Positions 53,039 to 62,599 of a DNA stretch of 64,000 bases are shown one piece after another. The notes under the pieces were generated by a model. That model saw only the letters and a program-made list of their open reading frames with translations, was not told where the DNA came from and searched no databases. Location: positions 51,334,827 through 51,398,826 of the forward strand of contig CM039462.1 in the NCBI GenBank assembly GCA_022414725.1, given 5' to 3'. Every line of letters starts with the position of its first letter. Position 1 is the first letter of the stretch. This stretch comes from Microglena sp. YARC (Eukaryota; Chlorophyta; Chlorophyceae; Chlamydomonadales; Chlamydomonadaceae). Position numbers and translations under genes: made by a program.

Positions 53039-53066
53039 AATCCGTTCAGAAGCAGGAACGCCCATT
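53037..53066 (-). repeat. Right terminal inverted repeat
   Basis: Reverse complement AATGGGCGTTCCTGCTTC-T-GAACGGATTT. TAAT follows at 53067-53070. Confidence 0.9.
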
Positions 53067-53070
53067 TAAT

Positions 53071-54446
53071 GCCGATAATGGGACGTTATCATCCCTGATG
53101 CGTGTTATCCTGGAACCCCCCTTATACACAGCTGAGACAGCTTGGACCTTATCCATGTGGCACAAGGCTGTCGTTCCTGACAGTCTATGTGCCCAGTGCT
53201 GCAAGCAAATCATGCAAGCTTCGAGTTCCAGGACACCTATTGTGCACATGTACCCCTACCGACTCATGCCACTCCAGCTCCAGAGCCTTGTCCCAGACTC
53301 CAGGTCACTTAGTGTGCCCTTATTTAAAGGTAGGCTGGACTTTGTAACGATTGAGCTCTTGTGTGTGATATTTCCCTTAATTAGGGGGTATATCACACCA
53401 TTGCCTGGCCGTACTGGTCATATCAGCTATGTTACCATTTAAATATCTATGGGATTTAGGCCTGTGCCTTGTAAGTGGTATGGTAGGTGGTGACAGGGTA
53501 TAGGGCATCAAAACAAGAGTTGGATAGTGCAGGTATCCCCAAGGGTGTGACCTTTGGGGAAGAGCTATCCATCTACCTATTTTTTACCTGTCACAGGGTT
53601 GTTTCAGGGGTGGTGAGTGATCAAGGTAACTTGCTCATACAACCATTTATCCCAGGGAAAGAAGTGTCTACCAGAAACCTGGGACAAGGGACACCTAATT
53701 CATCTGCCCAGTATTGCCATCTATCTATATTTAGCTTGGTTCCAGTTGAGTTGAACCACTTTTCCCAGTCTTCCAAGTCATGGGGTTGGGACATCTCAAC
53801 CATCAGTCTCCCACAAAGGGTCGTGATTTGAATGCAGCTATGAATGTGAGTGGGTACTGTAGGAAGACAAATTCTAGCAGAAGCTGAACGACGCAAACTT
53901 CAAGGCGAACAGGGCTGCAGTGCAAAGGCACTGGGCAGACAAGGAAGGCAAAGAGGGAGATCGCGATGGTCGACTACGAGTCGCAGATCAGAGGGGGAGA
54001 GGGAAGGAACTCAATACTCTCACCTTTCTTCTCGAGCTGGCTGGGAGGGAATCTAGCGGCATAGGCGCTAGGAGATTGGAGGTCTTGGGGGCATCAGGAG
54101 CTATAGGATAGGTCGATGAATGCAACTCCCGTTGCCCACTCATCTTGCGATGGGTTGGGATTACGGTGTAGCTTTTCAGAACTCGAAATTCGGTGTAGCT
54201 TTTCAGAACTCGAAATTTGGTTCAGATCAAGGCTCAGCAGCTTGGGGCACCAAGAATTTAGTGCCCCCAGTGACTGTGCGCTTGATTTAATACCGGGCAG
54301 GACAGTACTGCTGTGAAAACACTGGCGGTGGTTACTCCTGGTTTTGCCCGGGGGTTTACGGGTATTTGAAATATGAATGCGTCATGCGGAGTCTTACGTC
54401 GCGCGGCTGAATACTCCATTTCACCCACTACTGTGTGGGAAATGCG
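53071..54446 (-). pseudogene. 5' part of the tyrosine-recombinase element
   Basis: Holds the second ~115-bp direct repeat (53320-53446) and minus-strand coding-like pieces. One of them (53249 downward, GVLELEACMICLQHWAHRLS, then CHMDKVQAV) vaguely resembles the RNase H of DIRS-like elements (LEL-A----L--W--RL-G, then D). The frame is cut by the inner transposon. A duplicated GTGTAGCTTTTCAGAACTCG lies near 54168 and 54196. The assignment is weak. Confidence 0.35.
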
Positions 54447-54455
54447 GCCTTCAGA

Positions 54456-57284
54456 GTCAAGGGTAACATTCATGTCCAAAGAGAGGAACTGAACCGGAAC
54501 ACCCATCTCCTTGACCTCCCAGCCAGCCTTTTCCATAGCCTTGATCAGCAACACATACCTATCCAGCTCACTAAAAGCACAGATAAAATCATCAACATAG
54601 GTCAGGACATAGCTCCACCCACCATCAAAATCCTTCCTAAAATACAGAGCAGGTTCTGCCTTGCACATAGTAAAGCCGTGTGCAATCAGAACCCGCTTGA
54701 CATCCTTACTCCAAGCTCTGGGTGCCTGCTTCAAACCATAAAGAGACTTGAGCAGCTTGCACACAAGGGGAACACCGTTAGGACCAAGGTGCTGAAAGCC
54801 CTCAGGCTGGTGGCAGTACAGGTCCAGACCAGGTTCCAGCTTAGCATTCAGAAATGCAGTCTTGATGTCCAGCTGCCGAACAAACATCTTCCTATGAGTG
54901 ATGGCAGCCAGGAGCACCCGAAGACCTGCTTTAGAGGAGACAGGGGCATATACATCATGAAAATCCAGCCCAGGACGCTGCAGAAAACCACGTACCACAA
55001 AACGTGCCTTGAAGCGTACAGAACCATCAACCCCAACCTTCTTCACAAATAACCACCTGCCTGACAGGATCTTCTGCTTACGAGGGTGTGGAGTGAGAAC
55101 CCAAGTGCCATGGGCATGAAGGGAAGCCATCTCATCCTTCATAGCAAGAAGCCATTGATCCCTGTCAGGGTTGGTAGGAAGCATGGCAGCTTTAAAGGTT
55201 AGTTCAGTGGATGGTGTAACAGATGCTCCCACGTACAAGCAGTTTACTTGTACATGAGCAGCGGGGATATCAGCAGTATCAGCAGTAACCGGTAGTATAG
55301 CCCCCAGTGCAGAACTACTGCCTGGTTGAACAGGGCCGGCCTTATTTGCCTCTAATTCAACGAAGCCTGGGTCGACCGGAACACCCCAGCCATACGCAGT
55401 ATCGGAGCCTGACCAATGTTCAAGATCATCACTTGCGCTATCAGCAAAGGCTACATCATCACCCGGGCTCCCGAGTAATCTATCAGGAACGGCAGGAGGC
55501 GAAGCGCTCACCAACTCCTTCGAGCTATCCAAGATGATTGGAGCAGGGTGACTATTAGGCAATGGACCCATAAAAGGCTCCACTATGATCTGAGATTGTC
55601 GTAATCCTAGAGCTTCACCGACGGAACTTGACGCAGAGGAGGGCCTGGCGACCCCCTGAGATTCGGCTAAGATTTTGTCCGTAGGAACCGCAGAATCTCG
55701 CCCGCCCAGTGCCTTCTCACGCAATACAGCACCAGCAGCCCCTGGCCTGGGACGCAGAATCATCCTATGGCCAGGACAGTGGTCAACAATTGGGGAATGC
55801 AAAGGATCTAAGGAATTGACAGCAGCCTCAGGCATGTGTCCGTTGATAGCGGCAGGGATGCTAGAGACATACGGCGACCCGTCATAGGGAGAAAGCCCAG
55901 GAATACAGTTATAGCTAAACTGTTCATAGAAGAGTACATCACGACTCTCTACTACCTGGCGCAACTTAGGAACCCAAACAAAATAACCCTTACTCACCAG
56001 AGAATACTCAACCAGTCTACCAGATAACGCCCTTTCGTCCAGCTTATTACGTTTCTTCCCATTGACTAACGTTACATAGCAGGGGCATCCAAACACACGT
56101 AACAACGACACATCAGGTTTCACCCCATAAAACAACTCATAAGGTGTCTTGCGTCCCTGATTGGGCAGGCGGTTACGAAGGTAACAAGCAGCGAGGAAGG
56201 CATAGGGCCAGAAAGACTTAGCTAGCTTAGATTCCAAGTGGATACTCCTAGCTATAGAGTGCAAGACCCCATTATACCTTTCCACAGTTGCGTTCTGCTG
56301 TGCAGTGTATACCAACGATAACTCATGTACTGCCCCAATCGAAATCAGCCAATCCTCGAACCATTTAACTATAAACTCCTTGGCCCTGTCAGATCTCAGA
56401 CACTTAAAGGCAAATCCATGCAACTGATTCATCCATCTGAGGATGATAGTTTGGACTGCTAAGGGAGATTCATCCTTGGTCCTCAAGCATAATACTTCAG
56501 CAAAGCCAGAGAATTGGTATATAAGGCACAGGATATAAAACTCCCCACGCAGACCCCTAATATGAACTGGTCCCATTATATCCAAGTGAAGTCGTTGGAG
56601 AGGTGCACGGATCTCAGTTTTGCTTTCTTTAGGAAAAGGGAGACGTTTGCCCTTAGCCTTGTGACAAGCATCACATGGGATCTTACCCAACTTTTGCACT
56701 TGACCTAGACTGAGGGGTAAGTTCTTAACCATACCACTCTTGACAAGTTTGTGTAAGGCACTATAGCCGGGATGACCCAACCGCCTATGCCACAACCATG
56801 CAGGAGTGGTAGGGATAACAACTCCACCGTCCTCATCAACATCAAGTGCAAACGCTGGATAATCGTCAGCAACTCTTAAACAACGACTGGAGGTGTGACA
56901 AGGCCTACATGCAAACTTGTACACACCATCACTGGAGGCAGGAAAGGACCAGAGAACAGAAGAGCCCTGAGTGGCAGTGCAACTAAGACTATCAAAAGAA
57001 ACCTGGCAGTGGAGAGAATGAGCCACAGCAATTACTGACAGGAGATTCACCGGACAGTGAGGGATGTAAAGAACATTGGTTAGAGTGATTGATGTTGGTA
57101 ACCAATCACTACATAACACAATGGACCCTTTACCCTCTGACCGTTGAATTACCCCATCACCAAATCGAACTGTAGGCCCAACAGCAGAAGGTTCAAACAC
57201 AGTGAACAAAGACTTATCACCTGTGATTGACATTCCAGCTCCTGAGTCCACATGCCAGACACCCTCAGAAAGACTTGGGCTCAC
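54456..57284 (-). pseudogene. Copia-A: pol, protease to RT (interrupted)
   Basis: Protease-like start WHVDSGAGMSITG (DSGA), then NVLYIPHCPVNLLSV; GAG-pre-integrase WLWHRRLGHPGYSALHKLV and CDACHKAKGK; integrase D (HLDIMGP), D (LRSDRAKEFI), E (QQNATVERYNG); linker; RT with RWLFVKKVGVDGSVRFKARF, SLYGLKQAPRAW and YVDDFICAF (near residue 898). The frame stops being Copia at VTLDSEGR, where the 15.5-kb insertion begins. Compared with Copia-C, a 1-nt loss between the gag UAG and protease puts pol out of frame with gag. Confidence 0.9.
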
Positions 57285-57331
57285 ACGTTAGAGAACTTAG
57301 TAGTGCAAGAGAATAGGACAGAGCGTACCTC

Positions 57332-59538
57332 CTAGTTCTTGGATATGGCGTACCCATCAATCAGAGCCTGCAAGGAGGACAACTGCTTGCGAGTCAGCGA
57401 ACCTGGAAGGGCCAAGGCAACGGGCACGGGTTCATTACCCGGTGCACCAGCCTTGGCCTTTCGCAGGTGCGGATGCTTCGTCCAGCAACGGTCCTCCGAG
57501 TGGCTCCTTTTGGAAAGACAATGGCCCCAAGTGCAATCCAAGCGCCTCTTGGGAGTCCCGGAACCCTGAGAACCAGATCCCCTGCCACGCTGAAAAACAG
57601 AATTGGCAGGGACTTGGGGAGGGTCGCGGGACCAACCAGGATGCCTTGGATCAGACCTAGGGAGAGACACATTCAAGAAATCTAATGATCTATATGCTGC
57701 TAGACAGGTCCAGTAATCTACAGGCTGGTTCTGATGCAGTGCGAGACCAAACTGTAGCCGCAGAGATTCGAAGCGGGGGTGCGTGATGCCATTAATAATA
57801 GTATGCATGGCATGGCGCTGAGGCTGCGGATATCCTGCACTGCGGAGGTCAGTGCACAAGCCCCGGACCTTGCGAAAGAAAACATCCACAGGTTCAGAAT
57901 TGTCCATGGTCGCACGCCGAAGCTCAACAAGCATGAGAGGGACACGAGCAGCAAGGGCATCAGAATGCTGTCTTCGGATATGCAAGAAGATATCCCGAGG
58001 AGTAGCAAAGTCCTGATACACATTGACCATCTCGTCCGTCATGTTCGCCAGCATCATAGTGAGGCACATGAACTCCTGACGTTCCAGGGGCAGGGCACTG
58101 AAACCCAACAGTGCAGGATCTACACGAGACTCACCATGAGAGGCTGAGGGTCCAGCAGCAGGAGGATCAGGCACATGAGCATACGAGGAACGAACCGACA
58201 TAAAATACTCGGCAGCAATGCCAGCATCATATGCGCGCTGATCATCTAGGTTCCTAATCAGATCTAAGGAACGCGCAACACTCGCAACGAGCTCGAAATC
58301 AGGTCTAACAGGGACAAAACTGAGAGGGACTTTCACATACTGATACCCTTGGAAGTCCTTGTTCCTACGCCCAATCCCACCCAAGGTAACCCCACCAGGG
58401 GAAGGGTAGTTAATCCCTGCCTTCACAGGTCCCAGAAAAGCACGACACTCATGACCCAGCTCAGAGTAAGCCATCACACGCTTAGGGCGACCCTTTCTAT
58501 CCAAATTTGCCCGAGTGGCTGCTTCATCCAGCCTACCGTACAAAGTGCGATCAAGAGAATCTCCAGCATATTGAGCTTGGCGAATAAGGCGGCAGGTCCG
58601 CACATCCATCTGCACAGGTGGTCTGCCATCAAGCAGATGTTCCCAGGAGATGCATGACAGCGCAGGATTCATCGAGGGCGGAGGGCCAGGAGCAGGTGGT
58701 AGCTCCACCGGTGGAGGTGGAGGTGGAGGTGGAGGGGGCTCCTGCGAGGGGCCAGCAGCAGATCTGTGGACACTCGTGGCAGCAGCCTCGCGAGCCCGGT
58801 AAGCACCAAGAGCTCGCTCTGCAGGGTTGCGACCAAGGTTGAGTTGAGGACCCAAAGGACCAAGAGACGAACTCCGCAGCAAAGTCGGCTTGACCACCTC
58901 AGGTAGGTCCGGTGGAAGCGGAGGGGCAGACGGAGGCTTGAAGACCACAGGAGAAGGTGCCGATTGATGCTCATACACCGGGGAGACGGTGGATGTGTCG
59001 AATACTCGAGTAGCAGAAGAGGGAGTGGCTGCACCGAAGTCACCACTTCTGGCACTCTTCAGGTCTTCCTCACAATCATCAGTTTAATTGCTATCAGAGT
59101 CGTCAGCATCAGAGCTTCCGTAAGCATAGCCATCCTCATGGCAATGGAGAGCAAGGTCTATAGTGTCGTAGGTAAACTGGGCATCAGCGGGTGGAGGCGA
59201 CCTTGCGTACTGGATGATCTGTGTGGAAACACAGCATAGGCGCATCAGAATATTCTCAACCTCAGGACGGAGGCGTTGGACAAGAGGAGAAGGAGACGGA
59301 GAAATGGAGGTATTGGAGGGGGGGTGGCTTCCATGATGGCGGAAGGAGACTCATCTCCGGCAGCAGAGGCCGCTGGCGCGCAATCATCTAGCCAATCAGT
59401 GGGAACACGAATCTTTAGAGGAAGAATTCGGTCGCAGCCATTACTGATAATGACGCTCTCCATACCGCGTGACCAGGAAAGACCATTCTGTGGGGTAAGT
59501 TTCTCGAAGCCGGCAGGAGGCCCACGCGGAAGTTGCAT
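57332..59538 (-). pseudogene. Copia-A gag (frameshift and stop)
   Basis: Starts MQLPRGPPAGFEKLTPQNGL as in Copia-C and ends DGYAISKN-UAG. A run of 7 C on the coding strand near 59320 (8 in Copia-D) shifts the frame, and a TAA at about 59082 (SDSN-stop-TDDCEED) follows. From 58978 on it is open: Pro-rich segment, gag core (EFMCLTMMLANMTDEMVNVY, then AMHTIINGITHPRFESLRLQ) and a zinc-knuckle-like CTWGHCLSKRSHSEDRCW. Confidence 0.85.
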
Positions 59539-59574
59539 TGTAAAGCAGTGGTAGAAGTAAAGAGGCCCGTAACC

Positions 59575-59967
59575 TATCAGCTAGTAAGCACTTCGAAGAG
59601 TGGACAGAGATGTATGCAGCGGAGACAGACGCGCCAATCTATACACGGAGACGAGAATAGCGTTACAAGCACTGGAGACCCATCAAGAGGCACCAGAGAG
59701 AGAGGAACGGTAGGCTGTACCCTGATAAGGGTACCGGCTATACAGTCTGAGTCAGAGGAACCGGGCAGCCGGGAAACTAACAGAGTAAAGGCAAGACCGG
59801 TGAAGTAGCTGACAGGTAACTGTCACTGAGTCACTCATTGACTCAGTCTAAGGGAAACCGTCACTACGGGAAGCTGGCACAAGACTGGGAGAGCCGATAG
59901 TTCTAAGGAAGTACAAAGGTAGTCACCAAGTCATAAACGCGTGAGAGCACCGCAATTCATGCTGACA
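59575..59967 (-). repeat. Copia-A 5' LTR
   Basis: Minus-strand TGTCAGCATG...GCTGATA, then GGTTACGGGC. The TSD copy ACCCT (plus strand) is at 59968-59972. Confidence 0.9.
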
Positions 59968-60125
59968 ACCCTCTGGTGGCAATGCAACGATCTGCATCAA
60001 AACTAATGATACAGCCCTGGGACCTAGCCGTAGCGTTAACACTGAGAAGGTTAACAGGACAATTAGGGATATAGAGCACATTGTCTATGGTAATGGGGGC
60101 CTCAAGCCACTCATTACATAGTTCT
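59968..60125 (-). pseudogene. Copia-B: protease/pre-integrase fragment
   Basis: Minus-strand reading LCNEWLEAPITIDNVLYIPN-CPVNLLSVNATARSQGC, then ISFDADRCIATRG. It aligns with LCSDWLPTSITLTNVLYIPH in Copia-A. It continues, after removal of Copia-A, into WTVPATTSGVYHFE at 37430. Upstream it is cut by Copia-C. Confidence 0.75.
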
Positions 60126-60492
60126 TATCAGCATGAATTGCGTTGCTCTCACGCGTTTTATGACTTGGTGACTACTTCTGTACTCCCTTAGAACTATCGG
60201 TCCTGACAGTACTGTGACAGCTTCCCGTACTGACAGCTTCCCGCAGACTGTGTCATCCTTTGAGTGACTCAGTGGTGACAGCTTCCTGTCAGCTAGGTTA
60301 CCGTTGCATCTCTATGTGGATATACCTGACTTAGGTTCTAGTTAGGTTATAGTCAACGGTCTCTTCCACCACTGGTGCCCCTTGATGGGTCTCCAGTGCT
60401 TGTAAAGCTATTCTCGTCTCTGTGTATAGATTGGCGCGTCTGTCTCCGCTGCATACATCTCTGTCCACTCTTAGAAGTGATTATAGTTGATA
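60126..60492 (+). repeat. Copia-C 5' LTR
   Basis: Starts TATCAGCATGAATTGC, ends TTGATA and is followed by GGTTACGGGC. It is shorter than the other LTRs of the family and differs from them at many positions in its centre. Confidence 0.85.
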
Positions 60493-60529
60493 GGTTACGG
60501 GCTTCATCTCTTTCTACCACTGCTTTATA

Positions 60530-62599
60530 ATGCAACTTCCTCGTGGGCCTCCTGCCGGCTTCGAGAAGCTTACCCCACAGAATGGTTTGTCTTGGTCGCG
60601 TGGTATGGAGAGCGTCATTATCTCTAATGGCTGCGACCGGATTCTTCCTTTCAAGATCCGTGTTCCCACGGATTGGCTTGATGATTGTGCGCCAGCGGCC
60701 TCTGCTGCCTTAGATGAGTCTCCTTCCGCCATCATGGAAGCCATCCCCCCCAGCCATCCCACCATTTCTCTCCCTCCTTCTCCTCTTATCCAACGCCTCC
60801 GTCCTGAGGTAGAGGATATTCTGATGCGTCTATGCTGTGTCTCGACACAGATCATCAAGTACAGGAGTTCTCCTCCGCCTGCTGATGCTCGCTTCTCCTA
60901 TGACCATGCTGATCTTGCTCGTCATAAGCATGGAGATGGTTACTACACTGACAACACTGAGGATGACGACGAAGAGGCAGATCTACCGAGTAGTGACTTC
61001 GGTGGAGTTTCTCCCTCCTCTGCCACTCGTGTCTTTGATTCTCCAGTGTTTGAGCATCCACTGGCGCCTCCTCCTCCTGTCTTGAGGCCTCCGTCTGCTC
61101 CTCCTGTTCCACCGTCTGGTGGCTACAACACTCGGTCTCGCGAGACTGCTGCTGCGAGTGTCTCCAGCGCTGCTGCTGACCCCTCCCTGGAGCCACCTCC
61201 ACTTCCACCAGTGGATCTGCCCCCTTCCCCTTCTCCTTTTCCTCCCCCCTTGCCGCTTTACCCTACTCGCTCACTGGGATGCTTATCCTGGGAGCACCTG
61301 CTTGATGGCTCCCGTCCTATGACCATGGATGTGCGGATGTCCCGCCTTGTTCGCCAGGAGCAGAATGCTGGTGACTCTTTGGACCGCACTTTGTACGGTA
61401 GGATGGATCAGGCGGCCACTAGGGCTAATGTAAATCAGAAGGGGGATCCGCGGGTGATGATTTTCTCTGAGTTGGGCCATGCTAGCCGTGCTTTTCTCGG
61501 GCCTGTGCAGGCGGGTATTTCCTACCCTCGTCCTGGTGGTGCAACCTTTGGTGGATCTGGTGTTAGAAATGCGAATCTTCGCAAGTACCAGTTTGTTTCA
61601 GTCCCTCTCAGCTTTGTTCCTCCTAGGCCAGATTTCGAGCTACTTGTGCGTGTTGCGAGTTCCTTGGGTGAGATTAGAAACCTTGATGACCAGCGTGCGT
61701 ATGATGCTGGCATCGCTGCTGAGTACTTTCTGGCTGTTCGCGCGATGTACGATGTTTCGCCGGCTTCCCCTGCTGCATCACCACCGGCCTCTCCTAGTCA
61801 GTCTCATGTAGATCCTGCCCTGTTAGGATTTAGTACCCTGCCCCTTGCGCGCCAGGAGTTCATGTGTCTCACGATGATGCTAGCAAACATGACGGAACCG
61901 ATGGTACAGGTCTATCAGGATTTTGCTACGCCTCGCGATATCTTTGTGCATATCAAGAGGCAGCATTCTGATACCCTTGCTGCTCGTGTCCCCCTCATGC
62001 TTGTTGAGCTTCGTAGTGTAACTATGAACAATTCTGAACCTGTAGACGTGTTCTTCCGCAGGGTGCGGCAGTTGTGTACTGACCTTCGCAGTGCGGGATA
62101 CCCGCAACCGCAACGTCACGCGATGCACACGATTATCAATGGCATCACTCACCCTCGCTTCGATTCGCTGCGCCTACAATTTGGTTTCGAGCTGTACCAG
62201 AACAAAACTGTTGATTACTGGACCTGTCTTGCAGCATATAGATCATTAGATTTTTTGAATGTGTCTCTCCCCAGGTCTGATCCAAGGCATCCTGGTTGGT
62301 CCCGTGACTCTCCCCCAGTCCCTGCCCATGCTGCCATCCAGCGTGGCCGGGGGTCTGGTTCTCAGAGTTCCGGGGCTCCCAAGAGGCACTTGGATTGCAC
62401 TTGGGGCCCCTGTCCTTCCAAAACGACCCACTCGGAGGACCGTTGCTGGACGAAGCATCCGCACCTGAAAAGGTCCAAGCCTGGTGTACCGGGCGGTGAA
62501 CCCGTGCCCATTGCCTTGGCACTTCCAGGTTCGTTGACTCGCCGGCAGTTGTCCTCCTTGCAGGCTCAGATTGATGGGTATGCCATGTCCAAGAACTAG
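60530..62599 (+). CDS. Copia-C gag
   Basis: 689 codons, intact. N-terminal MQLPRGPPAGFEKLTPQNGL, then an acidic and Pro-rich middle (EPPPLPPVDLPPSPSPFPPP). The Copia gag core follows (EFMCLTMMLANMTEPMVQVY, then RQHSDTLAARVPLMLVELRS, then AMHTIINGITHPRFDSLRLQ), and then a knuckle-like CTWGPCPSKTTHSEDRCW. The ORF ends in UAG, and the frame then continues open through EVRSVLFSCTTKFSNV into the protease. So UAG is the only barrier between gag and pol. It forms the particle that packages the element's RNA. Confidence 0.9.
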   Translation: MQLPRGPPAGFEKLTPQNGLSWSRGMESVIISNGCDRILPFKIRVPTDWLDDCAPAASAALDESPSAIMEAIPPSHPTISLPPSPLIQRLRPEVEDILMRLCCVSTQIIKYRSSPPPADARFSYDHADLARHKHGDGYYTDNTEDDDEEADLPSSDFGGVSPSSATRVFDSPVFEHPLAPPPPVLRPPSAPPVPPSGGYNTRSRETAAASVSSAAADPSLEPPPLPPVDLPPSPSPFPPPLPLYPTRSLGCLSWEHLLDGSRPMTMDVRMSRLVRQEQNAGDSLDRTLYGRMDQAATRANVNQKGDPRVMIFSELGHASRAFLGPVQAGISYPRPGGATFGGSGVRNANLRKYQFVSVPLSFVPPRPDFELLVRVASSLGEIRNLDDQRAYDAGIAAEYFLAVRAMYDVSPASPAASPPASPSQSHVDPALLGFSTLPLARQEFMCLTMMLANMTEPMVQVYQDFATPRDIFVHIKRQHSDTLAARVPLMLVELRSVTMNNSEPVDVFFRRVRQLCTDLRSAGYPQPQRHAMHTIINGITHPRFDSLRLQFGFELYQNKTVDYWTCLAAYRSLDFLNVSLPRSDPRHPGWSRDSPPVPAHAAIQRGRGSGSQSSGAPKRHLDCTWGPCPSKTTHSEDRCWTKHPHLKRSKPGVPGGEPVPIALALPGSLTRRQLSSLQAQIDGYAMSKN

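Larger units (their letters stand above)
40649..53066. mobile_element. 12.4-kb DNA transposon with TIRs, two divergent genes and palindrome arrays
   Basis: Ends: AATGGGCGTTCCTGCTTC-C-GAACGGATTT on the left, and the same with T at the variable base as reverse complement on the right. TAAT follows both ends outside (40645-40648, 53067-53070). Subterminal hairpins of the type ATCTTAC(A/G)AT...ATTGTAAGAT occur at both ends. Inside are a plus-strand DUF7869-like transposase gene (48979-52711) and a minus-strand ParB/methyltransferase-like gene (41332-48672) facing away from each other. I match it to no named superfamily; KDZ-type giant elements are the nearest analogy by size and subterminal repeats. 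Confidence 0.85.
38974..54446 (-). mobile_element. 15.5-kb insertion in Copia-A: tyrosine-recombinase element carrying a second transposon
   Basis: The insertion is bounded by a 9-bp near-duplication of Copia-A sequence (plus strand GCATTCAGA at 38965-38973 and GCCTTCAGA at 54447-54455, one mismatch). Without the inner transposon (40649-53066) it is about 3 kb and holds one recognisable gene, a tyrosine recombinase at 39563-40030. Two direct copies of a ~115-bp repeat lie at 39190-39310 and 53320-53446. The ends show no clear inverted repeat. The class is open: DIRS/Ngaro- or Crypton-like by its recombinase, but a TSD is not expected for those. Confidence 0.6.
37431..59967 (-). mobile_element. 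Copia-A, split by a 15.5-kb insertion
   Basis: The 5' LTR is at 59575-59967 and the 3' LTR at 37431-37827, about 99 percent identical by eye (one 3-nt indel, one 1-nt indel and a few substitutions). The TSD is AGGGT (ACCCT on the plus strand at 37426-37430 and 59968-59972). Gag and most of pol lie at 54456-59538. RNase H lies at 38146-38964. Joining the two halves restores the pol sequence (...VTLDSEGR to CVQINLSQHTY...). Gag has a 1-nt homopolymer deletion and a TAA, so the copy is inactive even without the insertion. Confidence 0.9.

Noticed and set aside
40649..53066. Helitron or Mutator identity for the 12.4-kb element
   Set aside because: It has TIRs and a TAAT duplication, no Rep/helicase and no 9-bp TSD or MULE transposase motifs.
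53046..53340. Confident DIRS RNase H call
   Set aside because: Only a weak LELEA...D pattern, and the frame runs into the direct repeat; kept as a low-confidence remark.
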